From contig VGOE01000007.1 of NCBI GenBank assembly GCA_016876035.1, positions 1 through 48,912 on the forward strand: a DNA stretch of 48,912 nucleotides, in the 5' to 3' direction. A program made the position numbers and the translations under genes. Positions 8,346 through 16,327 of this stretch are shown here, piece after piece (the first letter of the stretch is position 1; each line of letters opens with the position of its first letter). The notes beneath the pieces were generated by a model. It searched no databases. It was given only the letters and a program-made list of their open reading frames with translations, and was not told the DNA's origin. This DNA is from Chloroflexota bacterium (lineage in GTDB: Bacteria; Chloroflexota; Dehalococcoidia; UBA2247; RBG-13-53-26).

Positions 8346-9101
8346 ATGAAACTCACACAAGCGATCAAGAGAGCAAGAGAAAAGGGCGAGATACCCTTGA
8401 TTGCTGAGATCAAAGTGCGTTCGCCGAAAGACGGTGATCTGCTGAAGGATAGGGATCCTGTGCAAATCGCCACAGAGTACATTCGTGGTGGAGCTTGCGC
8501 AGTTTCTGTAGTAACAGAGCCACTATACTTCGGTGGAAACATAGAGATACTAAGAAAGATCGCCGCGAAGGTTAAGGCACCTATTTTAAGAAAGGACTTC
8601 ATCAAGGAGAGAGATCAAGTCTGGGAGTCTAAACAGTTAGGAGCGCAGGCAGTGCTGCTAATCTCAGCCATGCTGGCTAAGGAGAGACTAACCGACCTGA
8701 ATGAATATGCTCACTCCTTAGGATTGGAGACAGTAGTTGAAATTCATACAATGGACGAACTGAAAAACCTCAACGGGCTCACGCTGGACATGGTTGGTAT
8801 TAACAACAAGGACATACTGGACCTGGAAAGGGGAGACGATCAGATCATTCCTACCGAAAGCCTCGCCCCGCTTTTGCCTGAGGACGTTATTGTGATCAGC
8901 GAAAGCGCCATTAGAAATGAGCAAAATGTGAAGGAGGTAATGAGAAGTGGAGCCGATGCCATTCTGATGGGGACTGCCCTCATGGCATCAGAAGAACCCC
9001 GGGTAACCGTGGCAAACTTCGTCCACGTCCAAGGAGCGGCAAATGACCAAGGTGATGATCTGCGGCAGCAGAAGAGCAGAAGATATTCAGCTTCTCGTTG
9101 A
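8346..9101 (+). CDS. trpC: Indole-3-glycerol phosphate synthase
   Basis: A TIM-barrel protein of about 251 aa that converts CdRP to indole-3-glycerol phosphate. Visible active-site elements are 'IAEIKVRSPKDG' (Glu and Lys), 'PILRKDFI' (catalytic Lys), 'ETVVEIHTMDEL', 'VGINNKD', 'VISESAI' and 'GADAILMGTALM' for phosphate binding. I chose the ATG at 8346 because homology begins there. The upstream open frame covers the REP element. Its last 59 nt overlap trpF, giving an unusual charged C-terminal tail. The Shine-Dalgarno is poor, suggesting coupling to trpD or an unrecognised site. Confidence 0.9.
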   Translation: MKLTQAIKRAREKGEIPLIAEIKVRSPKDGDLLKDRDPVQIATEYIRGGACAVSVVTEPLYFGGNIEILRKIAAKVKAPILRKDFIKERDQVWESKQLGAQAVLLISAMLAKERLTDLNEYAHSLGLETVVEIHTMDELKNLNGLTLDMVGINNKDILDLERGDDQIIPTESLAPLLPEDVIVISESAIRNEQNVKEVMRSGADAILMGTALMASEEPRVTVANFVHVQGAANDQGDDLRQQKSRRYSASR

Positions 9102-9705
9102 GGCTGGGGTTGACGGCATTGGACTGATTACCGAAGTATGGCAGAAGATCGCCTGTAATTTGAGCCGCGAGCAAGCTCGGAAGCTCAGACAGGCCATACC
9201 ACCCCTCATTTCCACTGTCCTCATACTAACTGAAGAGAGGATGGACGAAATATGCCGCTTGACAGAGCACATCTCGCCCGATGCTGTTCAGTTGCACGGT
9301 TTCAACGCACCTGAGGAGGTGGCTGGTATAAAGGAGAAGTTGAAGGTTAAGATAGTAAAGACTCTTCACTTTCAGGGTGAGAGTATGGCAGAGGGGAACG
9401 ACCCTGTTGCATGTGCCAGACAGTACATAGCTGCTGGAGCGGACGCTATCCTGGTTGACAGCTACGGGAAAGACAAGGTCGGGGCTACCGGAGAAACCAT
9501 GAGCCTGAGTTTGTCCCGCACATTGAGGGACGCGCTGTATCCTGTCCCGCTCATTATGGCTGGAGGCTTAGACTCCGAGAATGTGTCTCATGTGCTAAAC
9601 CAGGTGAAGCCTTATGCCGTGGATGTGTTCTCAGGGGTAACCACCGGCGGCTATTTGGACAGCGATAAGGTAAGAGAGTTCATGAAGAGGGTTCGCACTG
9701 GTTAA
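9043..9705 (+). CDS. trpF: Phosphoribosylanthranilate isomerase
   Basis: A 220-residue TIM barrel that isomerises PRA to CdRP, linking TrpD to TrpC. It has the N-terminal catalytic 'MICGSRRAED' Cys, 'DAVQLHGF', the 'ILVDSYGKDKVGATG' catalytic Asp segment, 'LIMAGGLDSENV', and 'AVDVFSGVTTGG'. The usual Arg after strand 2 (S.R.v) is replaced by a divergent 'EVWQKIACN' segment, so the enzyme is somewhat atypical. It overlaps trpC by 59 nt, implying translational coupling. With trpD and trpC it gives a complete anthranilate-to-indoleglycerol-phosphate module. No trpE, trpG, trpA or trpB is nearby. Confidence 0.88.
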   Translation: MTKVMICGSRRAEDIQLLVEAGVDGIGLITEVWQKIACNLSREQARKLRQAIPPLISTVLILTEERMDEICRLTEHISPDAVQLHGFNAPEEVAGIKEKLKVKIVKTLHFQGESMAEGNDPVACARQYIAAGADAILVDSYGKDKVGATGETMSLSLSRTLRDALYPVPLIMAGGLDSENVSHVLNQVKPYAVDVFSGVTTGGYLDSDKVREFMKRVRTG

Positions 9706-9806
9706 GGGGCGTATTTCGTCAAGTAGTTCGCCGCTTGCCCGGGTAGCCCTAAGCTCGGATTCCAAGCCAAGAAGAAGGCCGAAGACAATCAAAGGGGGAA
9801 ACAACT

Positions 9807-10139
9807 GTGGGCAATGTAGTCATCATAATTATACTGGTGATCCTATTCTTGCTGGTAGCGGTCGTGTTCCCAAGATGGGGTGTCCGACGGGCTACCCCTT
9901 TCGTAATAAAGGTCTTCCGACACCGCAATGCAGTCGGGAAGCATAATGCTAAGACGCTTGATGAGCTAGGACTCAGACCCGTCAGGAGGCGTATGATTGA
10001 GGCGATGCTCGGGCCCCGCGACTACAGACTTCCCGCTCTGAGATACCTGGTAAAGACCAGAATTGTCCGAATCACTGAAGACAGGAAGTTCTATCTTTCC
10101 GAAGAAGACCTCGCGGCCAGCAGGTGGAAGGGCTACTGA
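9807..10139 (+). CDS. Small single-pass membrane protein, unknown
   Basis: A 110-residue protein starting at GTG, with AGGGGG upstream. Residues 3-22 form one strong hydrophobic segment (VVIIIILVILFLLVAVVF) without a signal-peptidase motif, so it is probably an N-terminal anchor. The rest is a basic, soluble domain of about 80 aa ('DELGLRPVRRRMIEAMLGPRDYRLPALRYLVKTRI', given here in outline only) that could be a winged-helix-like fold. A DELG/PALR pattern and a C-terminal 'YLSEEDLA' are visible, but I recognise no family. It lies between trpF and the phosphofructokinase gene, on the same strand. Confidence 0.7.
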   Translation: MGNVVIIIILVILFLLVAVVFPRWGVRRATPFVIKVFRHRNAVGKHNAKTLDELGLRPVRRRMIEAMLGPRDYRLPALRYLVKTRIVRITEDRKFYLSEEDLAASRWKGY

Positions 10140-10230
10140 GTCTGTGTAACCTTTCGCTGAGGCAAGACTTGCACAGGATCCTCAAGCTACCTAACTATTC
10201 AGGAAAAGGCTCATAACACCGGCGAGGATT

Positions 10231-10252
10231 TGCAACAAGCAGGCTTGTTGCA
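10231..10252. promoter_or_regulatory. Perfect 22-bp palindrome upstream of phosphofructokinase gene
   Basis: TGCAACAAGC, two central bases AG, then its exact reverse complement GCTTGTTGCA. It lies about 90 nt before the GTG start at 10343, in a 203-nt spacer. The near-absence of a loop and the lack of a T-run favour a dimeric-repressor operator over a terminator. The regulator is unknown. Confidence 0.5.
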
Positions 10253-10342
10253 TCGGTTACCGTATCGGCATCTCGGACAGAGGAGCTAACAAACCGAAGG
10301 TCATATCCGGAATGGGGAGAATCCCCTGAAAGGTGGTGGACT

Positions 10343-11353
10343 GTGCAAAGTAAGAAAAGGATTGGGCTTCTGACTGGAGGCGGAGATTGCCCCGGGCTTA
10401 ACGCTGCTATTCGAGCAGTCACCAAGTATGCTATTGATCTGGGTTATGAGGTCATAGGATTCACCGACGGCCTGGACGGTTTAATGAATGGCCATTATCA
10501 GATATTGGATAAGCTTAAGACTTCTGGAATTATCGATAAAGGCGGAACGATCCTGGGTAGTTCAGGATTTCCTCCCGCTGAGGTAGAAAAACGATCGGCG
10601 GAAATCTTCAAGAGTTTCGCAGATTTGGGGCTGGAAGCAGTGGTCATCATCGGGGGAAACACCACTTTGAGCATTGCTAACACGTTGTCCAGGCAGGGTC
10701 TTCCCATAGTAGGTATACCAAAGACCATCGATAACGATGTCAGAGAAACCGACTACACCATTGGATTTCAGACTGCCGTACAGATCGCCACTGATGCCCT
10801 GGACCGGCTCCGTTCCACGGCCGAAAGCCATCACCGGGTAATGATATTGGAGGTGATGGGTCGCGATACGGGATGGATTGCCACCTATGCCGGGATGGCT
10901 AACGGGGCGGATGCCATACTCATCCCCGAGGTTAAAGTAGATATTGGGAAGCTTTGCCGGATGCTGATAGGAAGGTCTGAGAGGGGCAAAAGATTCAGTG
11001 TTGTGGTAGTAGCGGAGGGGGCGAGGCTACCGGGGGTAACAGTGCCTGAAGAAGGGAAACCGAGAGCTATAGGGGAAGCCCTGCAAGAGATCATAATGCA
11101 GCGGACAGGGCTGGACTCCAGAACAACCCTGCTGGGCCATGTCCAAAGGGGCGGTACACCGGTAGCCTATGATCGAAGTCTTGCCACTTCCTTCGGAGTA
11201 AAGGCCGTTGAACTCGTCAAGGGCAAGAAATACGGCCACATGACCGCTTTGAAAGGCAACAGGATTACCAGCGCCCCTCTGGAAAAGGTGGCCACCGGCA
11301 TAAAGACGGTCAACCTCAATATCTACAAAATAGCAGCGAAATTCTTCGGCTGA
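10343..11353 (+). CDS. pfkA: 6-phosphofructokinase, group III-like, with atypical donor-site motif
   Basis: A 336-residue PfkA-family enzyme phosphorylating fructose 6-phosphate in glycolysis. Visible motifs are 'LTGGGDCPGLNAAIR' (10-24), 'GSSG' (72-75), 'PKTIDNDV' with the catalytic Asp (126-133), 'MGRDTGWIA', 'PEVKVD', and 'LGHVQRGG'. The Lys in PKTIDND is typical of pyrophosphate-dependent or long group III enzymes, where ATP-PFKs have Gly. The metal/phosphate loop reads GGNTT (104-108) instead of GGDGS (ATP) or GGDD/GGED (PPi), so the donor cannot be assigned. Start is GTG with an AAGGTGG site. Confidence 0.9.
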   Translation: MQSKKRIGLLTGGGDCPGLNAAIRAVTKYAIDLGYEVIGFTDGLDGLMNGHYQILDKLKTSGIIDKGGTILGSSGFPPAEVEKRSAEIFKSFADLGLEAVVIIGGNTTLSIANTLSRQGLPIVGIPKTIDNDVRETDYTIGFQTAVQIATDALDRLRSTAESHHRVMILEVMGRDTGWIATYAGMANGADAILIPEVKVDIGKLCRMLIGRSERGKRFSVVVVAEGARLPGVTVPEEGKPRAIGEALQEIIMQRTGLDSRTTLLGHVQRGGTPVAYDRSLATSFGVKAVELVKGKKYGHMTALKGNRITSAPLEKVATGIKTVNLNIYKIAAKFFG

Positions 11354-11411
11354 GATAAGCAGCTAGGCCCTCCCCGAGTATCGCCACCCCCCAATAAAAG
11401 GGCAGGCCTGA

Positions 11412-11437
11412 CCTCATCAACACCCCATCAGATGAGG
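11412..11437. terminator. Hairpin between convergent pfk and hemL genes
   Basis: CCTCATC, a 12-nt loop, then GATGAGG lie 60 nt after the pfk stop, in the convergent spacer to hemL. It is placed as expected for a bidirectional transcription stop. No U-tract follows on either strand, so intrinsic termination is doubtful. Confidence 0.3.
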
Positions 11438-11557
11438 CACCAAACACCCTCTGGCTTAAGACAAAGAAGTAGGCTTGATGAGTTCTTCTGACGAGGACTT
11501 ACCCCCTTCCCATACCACCCACAAGCTCGATAGCTCGGCATGTTGCCACGGGTGCCC

Positions 11558-12847
11558 TCACCGGGCGGAGGCAAGAGCCTTGTCAATAACCCCGATCGTG
11601 GCCTGGATGTCCTCATTGCTGTGGGCGGCGGAGATGAAGGCGGCCTCGAACTGGGACGGCGGCCAGTATATGCCCCCCGCCAGCATCCCATGAAAGAACC
11701 GGCCAAAGAGAGCTGTGTCCGCCCTTCTGGCTGATTCATAGTCCATCACCCGCTCACGAGTGAAGAATACCGTGAGTAGCGAGCCGAGGCGTGAGACGCG
11801 CGCGGGCGCGCCCACCTTAGCCGCGCTCGCAGCTATCCCGGCCTCCAAAACTGATGCCCTGTCCTCTAATTGGCGATAGACGTCCCGCTGGGACAAAGCC
11901 TTGAGCACCTCAATTCCCGCGGTCATGGCCAGAGGGTTGCCAGACAGAGTGCCGGCCTGATACACCGGCCCCAGCGGGGCCACCATCTCCATCACATCCC
12001 CCCGCCCCCCATAGGCCCCCACAGGTAAGCCCCCGCCGATGATCTTCCCCAGGCACGTCAAGTCCGGCTTGACCTTGTAGATGGACTGCGCCCCACCATA
12101 AGCCAGCCGGAACCCTGTTATAACCTCGTCGAAGATGAGCAAAGCCTCAGACTCCCTGGTCAAGCGCCTCAGCCCCTCAAGAAACCCAGGCAGAGGCGGC
12201 ACCACCCCCATATTGGCTGCCACTGGCTCGACTATCACGGCGGCGATCTTCTTCGGGTACTGTTCAAACGCGCTCTCCACCGACCGTATGTCATTGTATG
12301 GGGCCACCAGGGTGTTTCTGGCGAACCCTCGCGGCACCCCGGGGCTGTCCGGCATCCCTAAGGTGGCCACGCCCGAACCAGCCCTGGCCAGCAGTCCATC
12401 CGAATGGCCGTGGTAACAGCCAGCGAACTTGACCACCTTGTCCCTGCCGGTAAAAGCCCGCGCCAACCGCAGGGCGCTCATAGTGGCTTCTGTACCCGAG
12501 TTGACAAAGCGCACCATCTCCATGGAAGGCATGGCAGTACAGATCATCTTCGCCAGGACTGTTTCCAGTTCGGTGGGAGTCCCGAAGCTCGTCCCCCGCT
12601 CCACTGCCCCCTTCAGTGCTGCCACTACCTGAGGATGGGAATGGCCCAGGACCAGCGCCCCCCAAGAGCAAACGTAGTCTATGAACTCGTTGCCGTCTTC
12701 ATCATTAATTCGAGAGCCTTTACCCCGATTCATGAAAAGGGGATCGCCGCCTACTGCCTTGAAGGCCCGCACCGGGCTGTTGACCCCTCCAGGCATGTAG
12801 CGCTGTGCCTCTGAAAACAACTGCCGCGATCGTTTCGGCTCTTTCAT
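11558..12847 (-). CDS. hemL: Glutamate-1-semialdehyde 2,1-aminomutase
   Basis: A PLP enzyme of 429 aa making 5-aminolevulinate from glutamate-1-semialdehyde, the second heme-pathway step. Markers are '[13 protein letters not shown]' near the N-terminus, '[18 protein letters not shown]' (113-130), '[11 protein letters not shown]', 'VEPVAANMG', '[11 protein letters not shown]', and '[19 protein letters not shown]' with the PLP Lys at 268. I chose the ATG at 12845-12847 from the family N-terminus. A longer frame to 12919 overlaps hemB and is unconserved. The Shine-Dalgarno is weak (GAGA). It is the last gene of the minus-strand heme operon, 31 nt after hemB. Confidence 0.96.
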   Translation of the reverse strand: MKEPKRSRQLFSEAQRYMPGGVNSPVRAFKAVGGDPLFMNRGKGSRINDEDGNEFIDYVCSWGALVLGHSHPQVVAALKGAVERGTSFGTPTELETVLAKMICTAMPSMEMVRFVNSGTEATMSALRLARAFTGRDKVVKFAGCYHGHSDGLLARAGSGVATLGMPDSPGVPRGFARNTLVAPYNDIRSVESAFEQYPKKIAAVIVEPVAANMGVVPPLPGFLEGLRRLTRESEALLIFDEVITGFRLAYGGAQSIYKVKPDLTCLGKIIGGGLPVGAYGGRGDVMEMVAPLGPVYQAGTLSGNPLAMTAGIEVLKALSQRDVYRQLEDRASVLEAGIAASAAKVGAPARVSRLGSLLTVFFTRERVMDYESARRADTALFGRFFHGMLAGGIYWPPSQFEAAFISAAHSNEDIQATIGVIDKALASAR

Positions 12848-12878
12848 TTCTCGCTCGTCTCTCCCATGGCCCAGCCCA

Positions 12879-13862
12879 CTATTTCGATTCCTGAAGCCAG
12901 GAGGCTGCCTCCCTGGCATGGTAAGTGACGGTGAGGTCTGCTCCTGCCCTCTTGATGGCCGTCAGAATTTCAATCACGATCTGCCTTTCCTCCACCCACC
13001 CCCGTTGTGCCGCCGCCTTCACCATAGCATACTCCCCGCTGACGTTATAGGCCACCACCGGGCAGTTCACCGCCAGGCGCACCCGCTGGATGACATCCAG
13101 GTAGGCCAGGGCAGGTTTAATCATGATCAGGTCTGCCCCCTCAGCTACGTCCTGCTCTACCTCACGCAAAGCTTCCCGCCAGTTCGGCGGATCCATTTGG
13201 TAAGAGCGGCGGTCGCCAAACCGTGGTGAGGACTCGGCTGCTTCCCGAAAGGGGCCGTAGAAGGCAGAGGCATATTTGGCAGCATAGGAGAGGATGGGAA
13301 TATGCTCAAAACCGTTCTCGTCCAGCGCTTCCCGGATCGTGCCTACCCTGCCATCCATCATATCAGAGGGGGCTACTATGTCGGCGCCTGCCTCGGCATG
13401 AGACACGGCCATCTCTGCTAGAAGCTCCAGTGTACGGTCGTTGTCAACATAGCCATCGCTGACCACGCCGCAGTGCCCATGATCGGTATACTCGCAAAGG
13501 CAGACATCGGTCACCACCACCAGTTCCGGAGTGGAGCCCTTGATCACCCGTATGGCCTCCTGGACTACGCCCTCCGAGTCATACGCTGAGGAGCCGACCT
13601 CGTCCTTCTCTCGGGGTATACCAAAAAGGAGCAGAGCCGGAATCCCCAGCCTGGCTATCTCCTCCAACTCGCGGGGTAACAGGTCTGGAGAGTAGCGGAA
13701 CACCCCTGGCATGGAGATGACCTCTTGTTTGAGGTTGTGACTCTCCACCACAAACAACGGATAGATCAGGTCTTTGACATCAACGTGGCTCTCTCGAACC
13801 ATGCTGCGCAAGGCCTCTGTGCGGCGCAGGCGGCGCAAGCGTAATTCAGGGAAATAGGCCAT
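12879..13862 (-). CDS. hemB: Porphobilinogen synthase (5-aminolevulinate dehydratase), zinc type
   Basis: A 327-residue enzyme condensing two 5-aminolevulinates to porphobilinogen. The Schiff-base lysines are visible in '[13 protein letters not shown]' (K196) and '[12 protein letters not shown]' (K249). The three-Cys zinc site '[14 protein letters not shown]' (C121, C123, C131) marks a Zn-dependent rather than Mg-only enzyme. Length is normal. The start codon directly abuts the stop of the upstream CobA-HemD gene with no spacer, so translation is probably coupled. Confidence 0.97.
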   Translation of the reverse strand: MAYFPELRLRRLRRTEALRSMVRESHVDVKDLIYPLFVVESHNLKQEVISMPGVFRYSPDLLPRELEEIARLGIPALLLFGIPREKDEVGSSAYDSEGVVQEAIRVIKGSTPELVVVTDVCLCEYTDHGHCGVVSDGYVDNDRTLELLAEMAVSHAEAGADIVAPSDMMDGRVGTIREALDENGFEHIPILSYAAKYASAFYGPFREAAESSPRFGDRRSYQMDPPNWREALREVEQDVAEGADLIMIKPALAYLDVIQRVRLAVNCPVVAYNVSGEYAMVKAAAQRGWVEERQIVIEILTAIKRAGADLTVTYHAREAASWLQESK

Positions 13863-15410
13863 CTAAGTCTCCTCCCCGACGGCCTGATAGTATTGCTCAA
13901 TGGCCTCCACCAGGCCGGCAATGGTATGTTCCTTGGCCACTATGTCAACCTCGAACCCGATTCGAACGGCCTCGGCCGCCGTCGTGGGGCCGATGCAGGC
14001 AATCTCTGTCTTTTTCACGACCTGCCCCTCCTCGCCCAGGAGATTCACCAGATTGGCCACCGCAGAGGGGCTGGTGAAGGTGATCAGATCAATCTGTCCG
14101 CTCACCAGCATTTGCCTCGCTTCCGAAGGCACTTCAGCCGGCATGACAGTGCTGTAAACGGCCACCTCGTGGACTTTCGCCCCTAACCGAGCGATTCCCT
14201 CAGCCAGCTCTTTGCCAGCAATATCAGCCCTGGGAAGCAGGAAACGGCACCCCTTTACTGAGAGATTCTCGAACCCCGCTAGCAGCCCCTCGCTGGTATA
14301 ATTCTGAGGCATGTAGTCAGGGCATACGCCACGCTGCTCCAAAGCCTCAGCAGTGGCTGGCCCGATGGCACCGACCTTGGTCCCCTTAAGAGCGCGAGCA
14401 TCATGACCGAGACCACGCAGCCCCTGGAAGAACGCCTCCACCCCATTTACGCTGGTGAAAACAATCCAGTCGTAGCTTTCCAGATCGAGGAGAGCCTGTT
14501 TCAACTCTAGTGCGTCAGGCACGCTCTGAATCTCCAGGGTGGGCAATTCCACAGGCATGGCTCCCCGCTCCGCCAGAAGCTTGCTCAAGGTGCCGGCCTG
14601 CTGTCGTGCCCTAGTGACCAGGATGCGCTTGCCAAACAGGGGAAGAATGTCAAACCACCGCATCTTCTCTCTCAGCCTGACCACATCCCCGACAACTATC
14701 ACTGAAGGGGGCTTGACTCCGCTGCTTTCTGCTTTGCTAGCGATGTCGGTCAAGGTGCCGACCAGGGTCTGCTGAGTTGGTCGGCTGCCTTGCCTTATAA
14801 CAGCTACCGGTGTAGAAGGCGGCCTGCCGCCTCTCACCAGTCTTGCAACTATCTCTGACAGGTTAGCCACACCCATGAGGATGACCAGGGTGCCACTTCC
14901 CTTGGCCAAGTCTTCCCAGGGGACACTGGATTCAGCTTTCGTCACATCTTCATGGCCGGTAACCACAGTGAAATAGGATGCCAGCCCGCGATGAGTGACT
15001 GCTATGCCGGCATGGGCTGGGACGGCTGTGGCCGCTGACACCCCAGGCACCACTTCAAAGGGAATGCCGTCTTCCGCCAGAGCCATCGCTTCCTCACCAC
15101 CCCGCCCCAGCACAAAGGGGTCTCCACCCTTCAATCGCACTACCACCCTACCCTCTTTGGCCCTCTCCACCAGCAAGCGATTTATCTCCGCCTGCTCCAG
15201 GGCATGGCGGCTGGCGGTCTTGCCGGCATATATCTTCTCCGCAGCAGCAGGCGCATGATCGAGAAGGGACTCATCCACCAGATGGTCATAAATAACGACA
15301 TCAGCGCGTTTGAGACAGTCCAGCCCTTTAACTGTAATCAGGTCAGGTGACCCTGGCCCGGCCCCCACCAAGTAGACTTTGCCCTGTTTAATGCTCGCCT
15401 TGTGCTTCAT
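13863..15410 (-). CDS. cobA-hemD: Fused uroporphyrinogen-III C-methyltransferase / uroporphyrinogen-III synthase
   Basis: A 515-residue two-domain protein. Residues about 12-250 are the SAM-dependent SUMT domain ('VYLVGAGPGSPDLITVKG', 'VVRLKGGDPFVLGRGGEE', 'VVPGVSAATAVPAHAGI'), which makes precorrin-2. Residues about 258-515 are HemD ('ILVTRARQQAGTLSKLL', 'DWIVFTSVNGVEAFF', 'DLITFTSPSAVANL', 'IACIGPTTAEA'-like), which cyclises hydroxymethylbilane to uroporphyrinogen III. The fusion channels the product into the siroheme branch and is seen in clostridia, sulfate reducers and other anaerobes. The start overlaps hemC by 4 nt (ATGA). Confidence 0.96.
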   Translation of the reverse strand: MKHKASIKQGKVYLVGAGPGSPDLITVKGLDCLKRADVVIYDHLVDESLLDHAPAAAEKIYAGKTASRHALEQAEINRLLVERAKEGRVVVRLKGGDPFVLGRGGEEAMALAEDGIPFEVVPGVSAATAVPAHAGIAVTHRGLASYFTVVTGHEDVTKAESSVPWEDLAKGSGTLVILMGVANLSEIVARLVRGGRPPSTPVAVIRQGSRPTQQTLVGTLTDIASKAESSGVKPPSVIVVGDVVRLREKMRWFDILPLFGKRILVTRARQQAGTLSKLLAERGAMPVELPTLEIQSVPDALELKQALLDLESYDWIVFTSVNGVEAFFQGLRGLGHDARALKGTKVGAIGPATAEALEQRGVCPDYMPQNYTSEGLLAGFENLSVKGCRFLLPRADIAGKELAEGIARLGAKVHEVAVYSTVMPAEVPSEARQMLVSGQIDLITFTSPSAVANLVNLLGEEGQVVKKTEIACIGPTTAAEAVRIGFEVDIVAKEHTIAGLVEAIEQYYQAVGEET

Positions 15411-16327
15411 CTTCGTCTTGCTTCAGCAATGATCTGTAACGCCCCCCTCTGCTGCAACTTCTCAGCCAGCCGGATACCTACCTGCTCAGGGACAGTGGCG
15501 CTACCATCCTCCGAGTCACGAACTAAAGCATGACCTTCGGCATCAGCCACCATCCCCTCTAGCCTCAGAGTGTCGCCAGTCACCTGCCCAAGAGCTGCCA
15601 CCGGGGCACGGCACCCAGCACCGAGGGCATGCAGAAAGGCACGCTCCGCCACCGCTGCACACCAGGTGGGCTGGTCATTGACCATCGCCGCCAATTCAGT
15701 CAACTCAGCATCGTCAGAGCGCACCTCTATGCCCAGCGCTCCCTGCCCAGGCGCAGGCAGGAAGAGATCGAGAGGCAGATATTCAGCAATGCTTCCGTCG
15801 CAACCCAGGCGAACCATGGCTGCCGCCGCTACTATCACTCCATCAAGTTCCCCTGTTGACACCTTCCGCAGGCGGGTGTCCACATTGCCCCTCAGCATTT
15901 CTACCCTAAGGTCTGGACGGTGGTGAAGCAACTGGGCCTTGCGCCTCAGGCTGCCTGTGCCTATACGCGAGCCTGGGGCCAGTTGCCCCAGCTTGCCCCT
16001 CTTGGACACCAGGACGTCTCGGGGATCCAGCCTTATGGCCACTGCCGCCAGGCTAAGCCTAGGCGCGATCTCCGTCGGCATATCCTTCAGGCTATGCACC
16101 GCCATATCGATTCGGCCATTGAGAAGCGCTGACTCCAGTTCCTTTACAAAAACCCCGATGCCAGAGAGCCGATCTGACGGTGAGCGCTGTGCGCGATCGC
16201 CCTCAGTGGTGATTTTAGTCAGCGTAAACCGCAGGTCAGGCCGCATTTCTCTCATCTGGCCTAACACCGACTCCGTCTGAATCAAGGCCAGCCGGCTGCC
16301 ACGGGAACCAACGACGATTCGTCTCAC
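15407..16327 (-). CDS. hemC: Porphobilinogen deaminase (hydroxymethylbilane synthase)
   Basis: A 306-residue protein polymerising four porphobilinogens. It shows 'VVGSRGSRLALIQTE', 'TTEGDR', the catalytic Asp in 'VHSLKDMPTEI' (D82), 'RIGTGSLRRKAQL', 'LRGNVDTRLRK', and the dipyrromethane-cofactor Cys in 'LGAGCRAPVA' (C239). It overlaps its neighbours by 4 nt at both ends, so translation is tightly coupled in the operon. Confidence 0.97.
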   Translation of the reverse strand: MRRIVVGSRGSRLALIQTESVLGQMREMRPDLRFTLTKITTEGDRAQRSPSDRLSGIGVFVKELESALLNGRIDMAVHSLKDMPTEIAPRLSLAAVAIRLDPRDVLVSKRGKLGQLAPGSRIGTGSLRRKAQLLHHRPDLRVEMLRGNVDTRLRKVSTGELDGVIVAAAAMVRLGCDGSIAEYLPLDLFLPAPGQGALGIEVRSDDAELTELAAMVNDQPTWCAAVAERAFLHALGAGCRAPVAALGQVTGDTLRLEGMVADAEGHALVRDSEDGSATVPEQVGIRLAEKLQQRGALQIIAEARRR

